Origin: Selaginella moellendorffii
Lineage: Eukaryota; Streptophyta; Lycopodiopsida; Selaginellales; Selaginellaceae
Assembly: GCF_000143415.4 (NCBI RefSeq)
Contig: NW_003314269.1
Location: 1,762,118-1,826,117, forward strand
Direction of reading: 5' to 3'
DNA length: 64,000 bases
The notes under the pieces were generated by a model. That model did no database searches. It was given only the letters and a program-made list of their open reading frames with translations, and was not told the origin of the DNA. How positions within the stretch are numbered: the stretch's first letter is position 1; every line of letters starts with the position of its first letter. Shown piece after piece: positions 44,984 through 54,030 of the stretch. The position numbers and the translations under genes were made by a program.

Positions 44984-46618
44984 ATGGCCGGAGGATTTGC
45001 AGCAGGTCCTGGAGGAAGCCAGCATGAAGGGAAGTTCACCGCCTACGTTGCTGTTGCCTGCCTTTTGGCAGCTACGGGAGGACTTATGTTTGGATACGAT
45101 GTCGGGATCTCAGGTAAGCCTCAATTTCGCTCCTCGAAGATTTCTCGTCCCGACTGTGACCAATGGATAAAATTTCTTTCTTGGTCTTGTACAGGTGGTG
45201 TCACCTCCATGAACGATTTCCTGGGAAAGTTTTTCCCCAGCATTCTACGGAAGAAGCTGGAGCTTGCTGGAAAAGAAGGAAACTACTGCAAGTATGATGA
45301 CCAGGGCCTGCAAGCGTTTACGTCGTCACTCTACCTTGCGGGTCTGGTGGCCACCTTCGCAGCCTCGTACACGACGCAGAGATTCGGTCGGAAGCCAACC
45401 ATGCTGATAGCGGGACTGTTCTTCATCGCCGGGGTGGTGTTCAACGCTGCTGCGGAGAACCTGGCCATGCTCATCATCGGCCGGATCCTTCTCGGCTGCG
45501 GCGTCGGCTTCGCCAACCAGGCCGTTCCACTCTACCTCTCCGAGATTGCTCCTACTCGTTACCGGGGCGGCCTCAACATCCTCTTCCAGCTCAACGTGAC
45601 CATCGGCATCCTCATCGCCAACCTCATCAACTATGGCACTGACAAGCTCCACCCCTGGGGCTGGCGGCTTTCACTCGGCCTGGCTGGGATCCCCGCGGTG
45701 CTGCTCACAGTCGGAAGCCTGTGCCTGTGCGAGACACCGAACAGCCTGATCGAGCGAGGACACTTCGAACGAGGCAAGACCGTGCTCCGGAGAGTGAGAG
45801 GCACAGACAACATCCACGAGGAGTTTGACGAGCTCGTGGAAGTGAGCCGGCTCGCAAAGTCGGTGGAGCATCCATACAGGAACCTCTTCTTCTCCCGAGC
45901 TTACAGGCCACAGCTCGTCATCTCCCTGGCACTCCAAATATTCCAGCAGCTCACAGGGATCAACGCCATCATGTTCTACGCGCCGGTGCTGTTCCAGACG
46001 CTGGGATTCGAGAGCGACGCTTCCCTCTACTCGGCCGCCATCACCGGGGCCGTCAACGTTGTCTCCACGGTGGTGTCCATACTCACGGTTGATCGCTTCG
46101 GCCGGAGAGTCCTCCTGCTGGAAGCCGGCGTCCAGATGTTCCTCGCACAGGTGGTGATAGCGATCATCCTGGGAACCGGGCTCAAGGAGGACGGTTCGCA
46201 GCTCTCTCACGCCGCCGCGATCGTGGTGGTGTGCATGATATGCACCTTCGTCTCGGCGTTTGCGTGGTCGTGGGGGCCGCTCGGCTGGCTCATCCCCAGC
46301 GAGATCTTCCCGCTGGAGATCCGGTCGTCGGGGCAGAGCGTGGTGGTGTGCACAAACTTGCTCTTCACTTTCGTCATCGCCCAGGCCTTCCTCTCGATGC
46401 TGTGTCATTTCAAGTACGGGATCTTCCTCTTCTTCGCCTCCTGGGTGCTGGTGATGACCACCTTCACGCTCTTCCTCATCCCAGAGACCAAAGGCATCCC
46501 CATCGAGGAGATGGTGTTCGTGTGGAGGCGGCACTGGCTGTGGAGGAGGTTCGTCCCGCCGCTGCCGCAGGAGCTCGAGGCCATCGAGATGCGCAAGAGC
46601 CACGACGCCAAAGCATGA
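44984..46618 (+). CDS. Sugar transport protein (STP-type H+/hexose symporter)
   Basis: Two exons (44984-45113 and 45195-46618), 517 residues, the usual STP length. Twelve membrane segments are evident. Family motifs are MFGYDVGISGGV, RFGRKPTMLIAGLFFIAG, SEIAPTRYRGGLN, QQLTGINAIMFYAP, WSWGPLGWLIPSEIFPLEIR and PETKGIPIEEM. It should import hexoses with protons across the plasma membrane. The ATG has a good context (AACCATGGC). The 81-bp intron is a multiple of three and has no stop, so retention would add 27 residues between the first membrane segment and the extracellular loop. A truncated paralogue lies at 60867. Confidence 0.94.
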   Translation: MAGGFAAGPGGSQHEGKFTAYVAVACLLAATGGLMFGYDVGISGKPQFRSSKISRPDCDQWIKFLSWSCTGGVTSMNDFLGKFFPSILRKKLELAGKEGNYCKYDDQGLQAFTSSLYLAGLVATFAASYTTQRFGRKPTMLIAGLFFIAGVVFNAAAENLAMLIIGRILLGCGVGFANQAVPLYLSEIAPTRYRGGLNILFQLNVTIGILIANLINYGTDKLHPWGWRLSLGLAGIPAVLLTVGSLCLCETPNSLIERGHFERGKTVLRRVRGTDNIHEEFDELVEVSRLAKSVEHPYRNLFFSRAYRPQLVISLALQIFQQLTGINAIMFYAPVLFQTLGFESDASLYSAAITGAVNVVSTVVSILTVDRFGRRVLLLEAGVQMFLAQVVIAIILGTGLKEDGSQLSHAAAIVVVCMICTFVSAFAWSWGPLGWLIPSEIFPLEIRSSGQSVVVCTNLLFTFVIAQAFLSMLCHFKYGIFLFFASWVLVMTTFTLFLIPETKGIPIEEMVFVWRRHWLWRRFVPPLPQELEAIEMRKSHDAKA

Positions 46619-46855
46619 AGGTCCTTCATTCTTACGAAGTTTGTAGGAGCCACACGTAAGAAAGAAGATCCAGCTTGAGAGCTTCCGATGGTATATAGCA
46701 CGACCATGGTTTTCCCAAATGCATGGTTCGTTTTCTCAAATGTACTCGTTCGCAGAAAGAAAACAAGATTTCGATTTTACCACCACCAAAGTCTCGGGTT
46801 TGCCGGAGATCTCTTTCGGAAAACGTCGGTAGCGTCCACCGAGGACGAGCGAGTT

Positions 46856-48246
46856 CTAGTCAGGATCACTCCTTCGAGGCCCCCGTAGAGTAACTTCTCT
46901 TCTTACAGTCGTCACGGCTTCGTCGGGATCGCTCCTCCTGGGATGCGAAGCGCATGGATTCGCCGGATTGCTGCTACACGCCTTGTAGAACCTGGGAAGC
47001 AACACCCTGCCGGGTGGCTGATCCGCAACGCAGACCACGTCCGCGTCGTTCCTCCGGGGCAGTAGCGGCGAGATGCCAGAGCAAGGAAGCCGGGTTCTAA
47101 TGCCCGCCACCCCGCAGCTGGGATAGTCGTCGCCATCGCCACAGTATCTAAGAGCTCCTTGAGCGCCGTGGACACCGCCCCTGCTCGTCGTCTGGAACAC
47201 TGACGGCCGCTCGTCACGCAGCAGTGGAGTGGTCTGGACGTTGTCGATCTTGTGATGGACCGCCTTGAACTTGGACATGACGAAGCGCTCCTTCTCCGGC
47301 GGGGGGTTGTACTTCTGGTAGCACGAGCCGGAGCGGACTTCCACCGTCTTGGTCGATCGGGGAGGGACGAACTGCGGCTTGATGAAACCGTGGTCGTGCT
47401 GGTGGTACTGGTTCATCTTTATCCAGTCCTCGGCATAGCTGTAAGCCATCAACTCGTCTGTTGTTTCGCCCCTGCATGGACGCGAGTGAGATCTCTACAC
47501 CACCATTTTAAAGGCGAGAGGTCTACCTTGGTAATGGCAAGCCGTAGACGTGATCGGGATTTTTCACCGACGGTAAAGGAGGAACGTTTGCCTACTAGTC
47601 GAAGATCAGGACGAGAAAGAAACAGGAGCAAAAGAACGAGCTTACAATACGTTTCTTCACTTTCAACTTGAGAGGGTGCTCTAACCTGTAGCCTCTTTGC
47701 TGGTCAGCTCGGACAACGTTCCTGCATCAAAGGAAAAAAGCAAACCGAAACAAAGAAAGTGAGAAGCTGCTCTGCGAGAGCGAGGAAAGTTTCCACCTTA
47801 TGTGTTTAATCTTGTGGAGCTGCAAGCAAGACGCTCACATTTTAGGAGCCTTCTTGTTCATGGCCCGGATGTCCTTCCCCTTGGTTGCATGAGGATTTGG
47901 GACGTGCTCGCGATGGATCATGGCTGCAAATTCTTTGCGGGAGATAAAGTCCACCGGGAAAAAAGAAAAAGAGCTGCGAAGCAAAAAAGCTTACATTCCT
48001 TGACAGTGTCTCCCCGCTCGTCGATGATCCCGTAGCTGAACGTCTCGGGAGGAATGTCCCGGGTTGGCCTTTTTACCTGAAGAAAGCAAATCCACGAATG
48101 TAGGAAGAAAGAGAGAGAATCCATGAAATCGCTACCGCCGCAAGCCTCGGCTTGATGAGCAGCTCATTTTTGTGCGACGAATGCCTCACCACGCCCATCC
48201 TGGGGTGATCCGACTCATCGTAAGTCATGTTACCTGGATTCGACAT
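46856..48246 (-). CDS. Possible ciliary protein (CFAP77-like N-terminus)
   Basis: Five exons: 48246-48136, 48076-47995, 47923-47839, 47721-47686, 47471-46856. Introns are 59, 71, 117 and 214 bp and all phases fit, giving about 245 residues. The N-terminus (MGVVRHSSHKNELLIKPRLA then KRPTRDIPPETFSYGI) resembles the start of CFAP77-type axonemal microtubule inner proteins. Further on are NPHATKGKDIRAMNKKAP and an end of the form ERFVMSKFKAVHHKIDNVQ, also reminiscent of microtubule inner proteins. Lycophytes have flagellate sperm, so such genes are expected. The last 90 or so residues look unlike conserved protein. The family match is by eye and uncertain; the gene model is better supported than the function, because part of it is duplicated at 53079-53640. 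Confidence 0.5.
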
Positions 48247-49267
48247 CGTGGATCTGGCGGAGGCTCCAGCGCTGGCGGCGAACGAGCGAGCTTCTCGCCC
48301 CTAAAACTGTTTCTTCTTTCTCACTCACTCTTCCTGAGATTTTAGGAGGCGTGGTGGTCGACTGACGGAAATGTTTAAACGAGCTGACAGTATATTCTTT
48401 CATGGAATATACCGTCACCACTTTGCCGATCACAAACAAGTGGATGTGATCGTTCGTCCAAGCTGTACTGCAAGGCAGCGTTCTCTCCATCGGCCACGAT
48501 CGCGCGTACGCTCCCGGCTCCCACTCCAGCGTGGCCGTATCTCTCCAAATGCAAACCGTGAGAAAGCAACTTTGTGCTGCGTGAAAGTGTTGCCCAGCTC
48601 CCATCCCATTGTCGTTGCTCCGACAAGCTTCGTGATCTCTAAGACTTTGGTTGTATTCCATCCATAAAGCACAGGATTGTACTCAAGATCTCAAGATTAA
48701 GAAGAATGTTGATCAAGTTCAGGAATTGTCAGGAATTAAGTTCCCACGAGTGCCCAACAGTTCGATGTTCAAGGTTGCAAAACAACGTAATAATGAGACT
48801 CTGGGCATCTTTTTGCAACCTTGAACATCTAACTTTGATCTCATTTTCCAGAGGCTCCAGAACAGCCAGATCCCCGCTTCTTCTCTACAAGAACTGAAGA
48901 TTCCTTGGCCGCGTCCATTTCACACAAACGGCTCGCCACGTCCCAAGTCTTCAAGCCCGCCTGCTGAACACCAACGATAACAACAAAACTACTCCACTTT
49001 TTGTAGCATTGCCAAATCCAAAGTCGGAGGGAACTCGTCGTATGCAAGGTGCAAGAGAATCTGGCTTGATAAACAACAAAGAACAGGGAACTCTAAACCA
49101 TCAGCACACCTCATACTCGCGAACTTCAGTTTCTTTCACTAGCAAGTCTGGCGCAGACAGTATCTGCAGAAAACTCCACCGGGTCAAAATCAGAATCAAA
49201 ACGGTCAACAAATATTCGGTGCTCGGTGATGGCTACCAAAGTCGAATTGTAGCGAACATGCCATTCT
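48247..49267. other. Region upstream of the CFAP77-like gene
   Basis: Several overlapping short frames on both strands (48300-48670, 48841-49047), none recognisable. It includes a perfect inverted repeat at 48764-48829. Confidence 0.45.
48764..48829. repeat. Perfect 19-bp inverted repeat with 28-nt loop
   Basis: GATGTTCAAGGTTGCAAAA at 48764-48782 is matched base for base by its reverse complement at 48811-48829. Such a hairpin could be a small-RNA precursor, a MITE remnant or a transcript-end structure. There is no other evidence for any of these. Confidence 0.8.
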
Positions 49268-50182
49268 TCATCCTATAAAAATATCACAACAAGTCCAAAC
49301 CAAACCAAACGTTGTGTATGTGTTACCAGTGAGTTGGTCAAGGTTCTCAACGCTTTCCCGATCTTCGAAAACCTTGTCCGAGGATTCCCAATCCGAGCGT
49401 TCCACTATATAATCTCTTAAAATTTCCTGTATCAGCAGCATTGTGCGCTTGGTTTTGATGCGCGACGTCATTTGCTTCTGGATGCTGCAAAACGATTCAA
49501 TGCTTACTATCGAAGAAGTGAAAGTAGGAGCTTCGACATCACAAGAGCTGGTAGAGCGATTTCGTGTGGAGAAGCGAGAGGTCATCCACATCGACTCGCG
49601 TGCAATCCATTGTGGAGAATCAATGCACTCACAATCATGAAGCTCGTGGATCATGGAGCTCGTGGGGGACATGAAGTCACAGACAGCGTCCTTGGATCCA
49701 TTTCCATCGGCGATCTCGGCATCGACGTAGAAAAATCGCCACTGCCCAAGAGCGGCAAAAGCAAGAGGAGGATGGTTCTTCGGGTGGGCTTTGGCGTGAA
49801 GGCGATGGCGATGGCGGCCGGGAGCATCTCTCGATGCCTCCAAGTTTAACAGGCAGAATGCGGGTGTTTTACTGTGGATTATGGCGCAGGCGATGATCCG
49901 TGGGAAGCTCACCGCGGCGCTGTTGACGACCTGGACCGTGGCCAAGACCGGGAACGCGTTTGATCTCTCTAAATTGTGAGTGGATATTACTTTCTTATGG
50001 ATGCGAGTGATCGATGATGCGTCTTGCTGCAGCAACATGGATTTGGACCTTGATAGAGGTTTTAACAAGCTAGCCTCATCATTGAGTTCTCTCTTAGAGG
50101 CCAAAAGTTCTTGACCATACAGTCCGTATTTCTCTAGTCGCTGCTCAAGACAAGCTGCGTTGATCTGGCCGAGGAACGACAA
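49268..50182 (-). CDS. Open frame of unknown reality, 304 codons
   Basis: A long minus-strand frame, MSFLGQINAACLEQRLEKYG to its end near IFIG. It shows no family motif and has low-complexity Ser/Thr/Arg stretches. A short opposite-strand frame (MAQAMIRGKLTAALLTTWTV, about 49882-49980) looks at least as protein-like. The frame may be a fortuitous opening in a region made partly of tandem repeats (50083-50460). Confidence 0.25.
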   Translation of the reverse strand: MSFLGQINAACLEQRLEKYGLYGQELLASKRELNDEASLLKPLSRSKSMLLQQDASSITRIHKKVISTHNLERSNAFPVLATVQVVNSAAVSFPRIIACAIIHSKTPAFCLLNLEASRDAPGRHRHRLHAKAHPKNHPPLAFAALGQWRFFYVDAEIADGNGSKDAVCDFMSPTSSMIHELHDCECIDSPQWIARESMWMTSRFSTRNRSTSSCDVEAPTFTSSIVSIESFCSIQKQMTSRIKTKRTMLLIQEILRDYIVERSDWESSDKVFEDRESVENLDQLTGNTYTTFGLVWTCCDIFIG

Positions 50183-50460
50183 GAACGCTCACACTGGATG
50201 CAAGTGAGTTCTCTTCTTTTATTGGTTTAGAGGCCAAGCTATAACCTCTTGATTGACGGTACAGTCCATGGAGATTTCTCCAGTTGCTGCTCGAGACAAG
50301 CTGCGCGTTGATCTGTCCTGCCTGGATTCTAGGAATGACAAGAACGCTGACACTGGATCCAAAACTAAAGAAGTGAGTTCTCTTTTTTTCTTGGTTTAGA
50401 GGCCACTGATGATATAGTCCATGGAGATTTCTCCAGTCGCTCACGATGGGGCGTCTGGAC
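50083..50460. repeat. Imperfect tandem repeat, about 2.4 copies
   Basis: A unit of roughly 125-165 bp repeats: GTTCTCT(C/T)TT...TTAGAGGCCA, then CAGTCC(A/G)TGGAGATTTCTC-like sequence, then CTGCTC(A/G)AGACAAGCTGCG...GACAAGAACGCT(C/G)ACACTGGAT. Each later copy opens with GTGAGTTCTC...GGTTTAGAGGCCA, which looks like a short GT-AG intron, so the repeat may be a duplicated exon with its intron. Confidence 0.7.
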
Positions 50461-50814
50461 ATCATCCTCAAGTTTCAACGCCTTGTCGAGGAGGGAGATG
50501 TTCCCATGTACATGTGTCTGAGTTAGGATGGGTTTCAAAAATTGACCGAAGGAAAGATGTAAAAGAATGTTCTGCTAATGGTTATGTGTCTCATTGAATA
50601 AGCACCAGTGGAGGCCAAGGAAGCTCCAGTACCTCTATGAAAGCGCTACTATCTCATGAAGCCTTGACAAAACAGATGTGAACAAGATGTTTTCTCCTCG
50701 CCATTAAAGTTTGATCCTCTAGTCACCTGATCACTTGGCATCAGAAAGAAATTCTCCAGGCAATCAGCATTTTGTCGAAAGTTCAGCCTGAATACATTGT
50801 AAAGATATGACATA

Positions 50815-52450
50815 TCAAGACACAAAAACCCACTTTTCGATACCACTGTCATCAAAAGCGCAGTCTTCGTCCTTGTCGCATGGGATTTCATCTTCGTCCA
50901 TGCCTCCAAACCGCAGCAGATCTGGGTGGAGAACATAGCCAGTCAAGGTTGGGAGCATGAACCAGTGCGTCAACTTGCGGGCTTCGTTGCCCTCGTCGGC
51001 TGGGTCCATGAGCGTCGTCTTATCATCGGCGGGAAACAAGCTCTCGTCGAAGCTATGCGATATGTAGTAGGCTGCTCCATATGACGACGCTCCTGCCGCT
51101 TGTGCTCGTCATCACCATCGCCATCCAAACCGAGGACGATCCTCCGGATAACCCGGAGGCGAAGATGCTTCTCGACTTGCCTGGGAAACACTCTCAAAGC
51201 TGACGCGTGGAAGAAACTGAGTTAGACAAGTACATGACAAAAGGCAAGTATGTTACCGGTGTCGTAGCTTCCCAGCAGCACTCGAATCCGAGGAAAAAAC
51301 TTGCACCAGGTTGTCATCTGACGGGCACAAACAAATGATTAAAACACCATTCCAAGCAGTGAGGAAACCACATACACGTTACGTTTATGCCTGTGTATAT
51401 GTTGAGCTGGGAGCCTCGCATCCATAGCCAGGTGTGTTCAATGCAGCACAAGCAAAAGAAAGAGCCTTGTAAATCCTGCACAAGCAGCAAATTAATACTT
51501 TGAAATCTCTCACCATCACAGCGTGGAAGTGGGGCATGGTTGAGTTGGGTGGCCGAGTGCACAGCAGCTCCCCGAGGAAGTCGCAAATGCGCATGGCCTC
51601 GAGGCACCGCTCCCAAGCAGAGACGCTAAGCAGGATGGGTTGGATGTTGCGAATGGGGCAATTCGCTTCCGATTGGGACCCAGGACACCCGTAGACACTG
51701 GCATCTTTTCAGCTCTCCATCACCAGTATGACAAAGAAAGGAAAAAAGGGAAAAAAAAGAGTTTATCTTACAGTTTTGCAGCACCAAACTGCTTTCCCTC
51801 TCCACGTTGAAGTAAGATGAAGACATGAGTTAACTCTCCAAGCTGGTCATCAATCTCGGGCATCACCCCTGTATGAACTGCCGTCCAGCCGAGCTCGAAG
51901 ACATGAGTCAGATTGTCCCAATAATCAAGACCAGCCCCTTCATCTGCCAGCCAGTTGCGCCATTACGGATGCTTCCGAAGGAAAGAGGTGCAAGACGCCT
52001 ATGCCGAGGTCGCCATAGGCCTCCCAGCGAAGCAACGAATAATTCGCCGAGTATTCCCTGATGAGGTTGCACTGCCTCGCCTCTCCTCCACTGGTTCACC
52101 AGGTTGGGATCATCCCCATACTCTCCTATAACTCTTTGACACCACCATACCTGGCTGAAGTCTTCGGTATTTTTTCCAGACAAGCAAGGAGGGTCGCCGA
52201 GAAGCGAGCGCTCCACGTTCATGGATGTTCTTTGTGAAGAAACAAAGCCAACTTCGCAGAGAGCTCAAGTCATCCACACTCACCGCAGAGGTTCCTCCAT
52301 GTGAAGCTTCGGCTTGGTGATCAAAGCAGACATGCTCGCAAACATGGAGGGCCTCTTCCGCTACATGTTTAGCACTTAGCGCGATGAAGTCTATGGCAAG
52401 GCGCTGACATGGCAGCCGCTCGAAAAGCGGCGTTGGAACAAACGTTATCC
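50815..52450 (-). CDS. Hypothetical multi-exon or damaged gene
   Basis: Protein-like minus-strand segments occur in order: LFERLPCQRLAIDFIALSAK and ALHVCEHVCFDHQAEA (about 52450-52290), NWLADEGAGLDYWDNLTHVF to QRGEGKQFGAAKL (about 51960-51775), SVSAWERCLEAMRICDFLGE and RPPNSTMPHFHAV (about 51620-51530), and DPADEGNEARKLTHWFMLP to DDSGIEKWVF (about 51010-50820). Intervening stretches have stops and some GT-AG candidates, but a frame change near 51965 has no obvious splice explanation. I do not recognise the family. It may be a gene with undetected exons or a pseudogene. Confidence 0.3.
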
Positions 52451-52499
52451 GGACGCTCACAGGAGAGCGAAGCTCGCTCGAGTCAGAAACTGCTGCTCA

Positions 52500-52960
52500 A
52501 GCTGCTCAACGGAGGAGCTCGACGCAAAGGCATATGGTCTCACGGTGGGCATCTACGGGAGAAGGAAGGACTTCCAAAGGGTGGAGAAATGCTCCGGACG
52601 TCTCGGCCTGGACATTGATGGTGAAGAGCTTCGGATGGACGAGATCTGGAGCTATGCTTCGTCGTGCCAGCTCGAGGCGGACTTCTCGAGAGCTCTTCTT
52701 TCAGAAAGATGGAGGCTGCTTGATCAAGCGATCCAAGCCCGGGAAGGCCGAGCTTGTCAAGGCTGCCAACATCGTCTATGTATGAAGCGAAGGGGCGATG
52801 GAGTAGGCGCTGGACGAAATGGACGATGATGTCTTGGACATCCGCACCGACAATGCCTTGATCGATGGGTGGAAGAGGAAAAGCTTGCAGAGATGTCGAG
52901 GGCGGGGCTCAAGGCGCGAGTCACAGAGCAAGCACTCCTTGCTGCGCACGGCCGGAATGA
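52500..52960 (+). pseudogene. PPR-like fragment
   Basis: Plus-strand pieces TVGIYGRRKDFQRVEKC, LEADFSRALL and EMDDDVLDIRTDNALIDGW lie in different frames. Their helix pattern resembles P-type PPR repeats. No intact frame is present. This is a weak call. Confidence 0.25.
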
Positions 52961-53078
52961 GATATAAATCTATCTTGTTTTGATAGTCTTGTGGTGCAGA
53001 GACTAACTTGCTCTTACTGGCTCGGCCATGAGCTCTCGTGCCGCTGTCGCTTCCAGAGGCGTCTTCTCGTACCAAAAG

Positions 53079-53640
53079 GTCTGGACGTTGTCGATCTTGT
53101 GGTGGAGCGACTTTGAATTTGGACGTGACGAAGCGCTCCTCCGGCGAGGGGTTACGGAGCGGGCTTCCACTTTCTTGGTCGTCCAGGGGGGACGAACTGT
53201 CATGCTGGTGGTGTTGTTCATCTTTATCCAGTCGTCAGCGTACTGTCATAAAATCAATAATCATAAGTCATAAAATCGTCTGTCGTTGGCCCCTGCATGG
53301 ACGCGAGCTTCCAAAAGAAGAGAAGAGGTGGACCTTGGTAGCGAAAGAAACGAGCGAAAAGCATGAGCTTACAATACGTTTCTCCACTTTCATCTTGAGA
53401 GGCTCTATCCTGTAGTCTAAGTCAGCTCGGACAACTTTCCAGCATCAAAGGAAGAATCAAGCAAACGGGAGCTGCGGGAGCGAGGATTCATGTGTTTAAT
53501 CTTGTGGAGATGCGAGCAAGACGCTCACATTTTAGGAGCCTTCGTGTTCATGGCTCGGATGTCCTTCCCCTTGGTTGCATGAGGATTTGGGACGTGCTCG
53601 CGATGGATCATGGCTGCAATTCTTTGCGCGATATCACTAC
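53079..53640 (-). pseudogene. Truncated duplicate of the CFAP77-like gene
   Basis: This segment matches the region 47230-47940 (end of exon 5 through exon 3 with the introns between), with small deletions and frameshifts. For example TCTGGACGTTGTCGATCTTG (53084) equals the sequence near 47231, and the ACGCTCACATTTTAGGAGCC block (53521) equals 47831. Exons 1 and 2 are missing. It is a pseudogene made by local duplication. Confidence 0.8.
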
Positions 53641-54030
53641 CGCTGCTCTTTCTGCAAATGTGGACTGACGGAATATACTAACGCATTGCTAGCCAAGAGC
53701 CCTAACTCTCGAATTAGGGCTCGAGCAAGGCGCGTTTGGCTGTGGAATGCCCGGTAAGGAGCGATCTCGGTGCCGCTGCCGCATTCTCGAACTGGATTTA
53801 CATGTCTCGTCAGGGAGGAGGAGTCCGCCGTCTGGTGCTGCGCCTCAAATCGCGTAGGCTGCTGTGCCTGCGCCGCGGCAGATCTAGATGCGCGCTTCTG
53901 GGCAGCGGTAGAAGGTCTTGGCGCTCTCATGGTCACCTGAGAGATTACTGCTCGCCGCGCTGGTCCAACGCACACGGTACCGCCGCCGCCACGGGATTCT
54001 TCCTCTCCTTCTGAAGATTTCTCTTGTGGG

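Noticed and set aside
45671-46603. 310-codon minus-strand frame opposite the STP gene
   Set aside because: It is an antisense shadow of GC-rich coding sequence, with Glu/His/Arg-rich low complexity and no promoter or start context.
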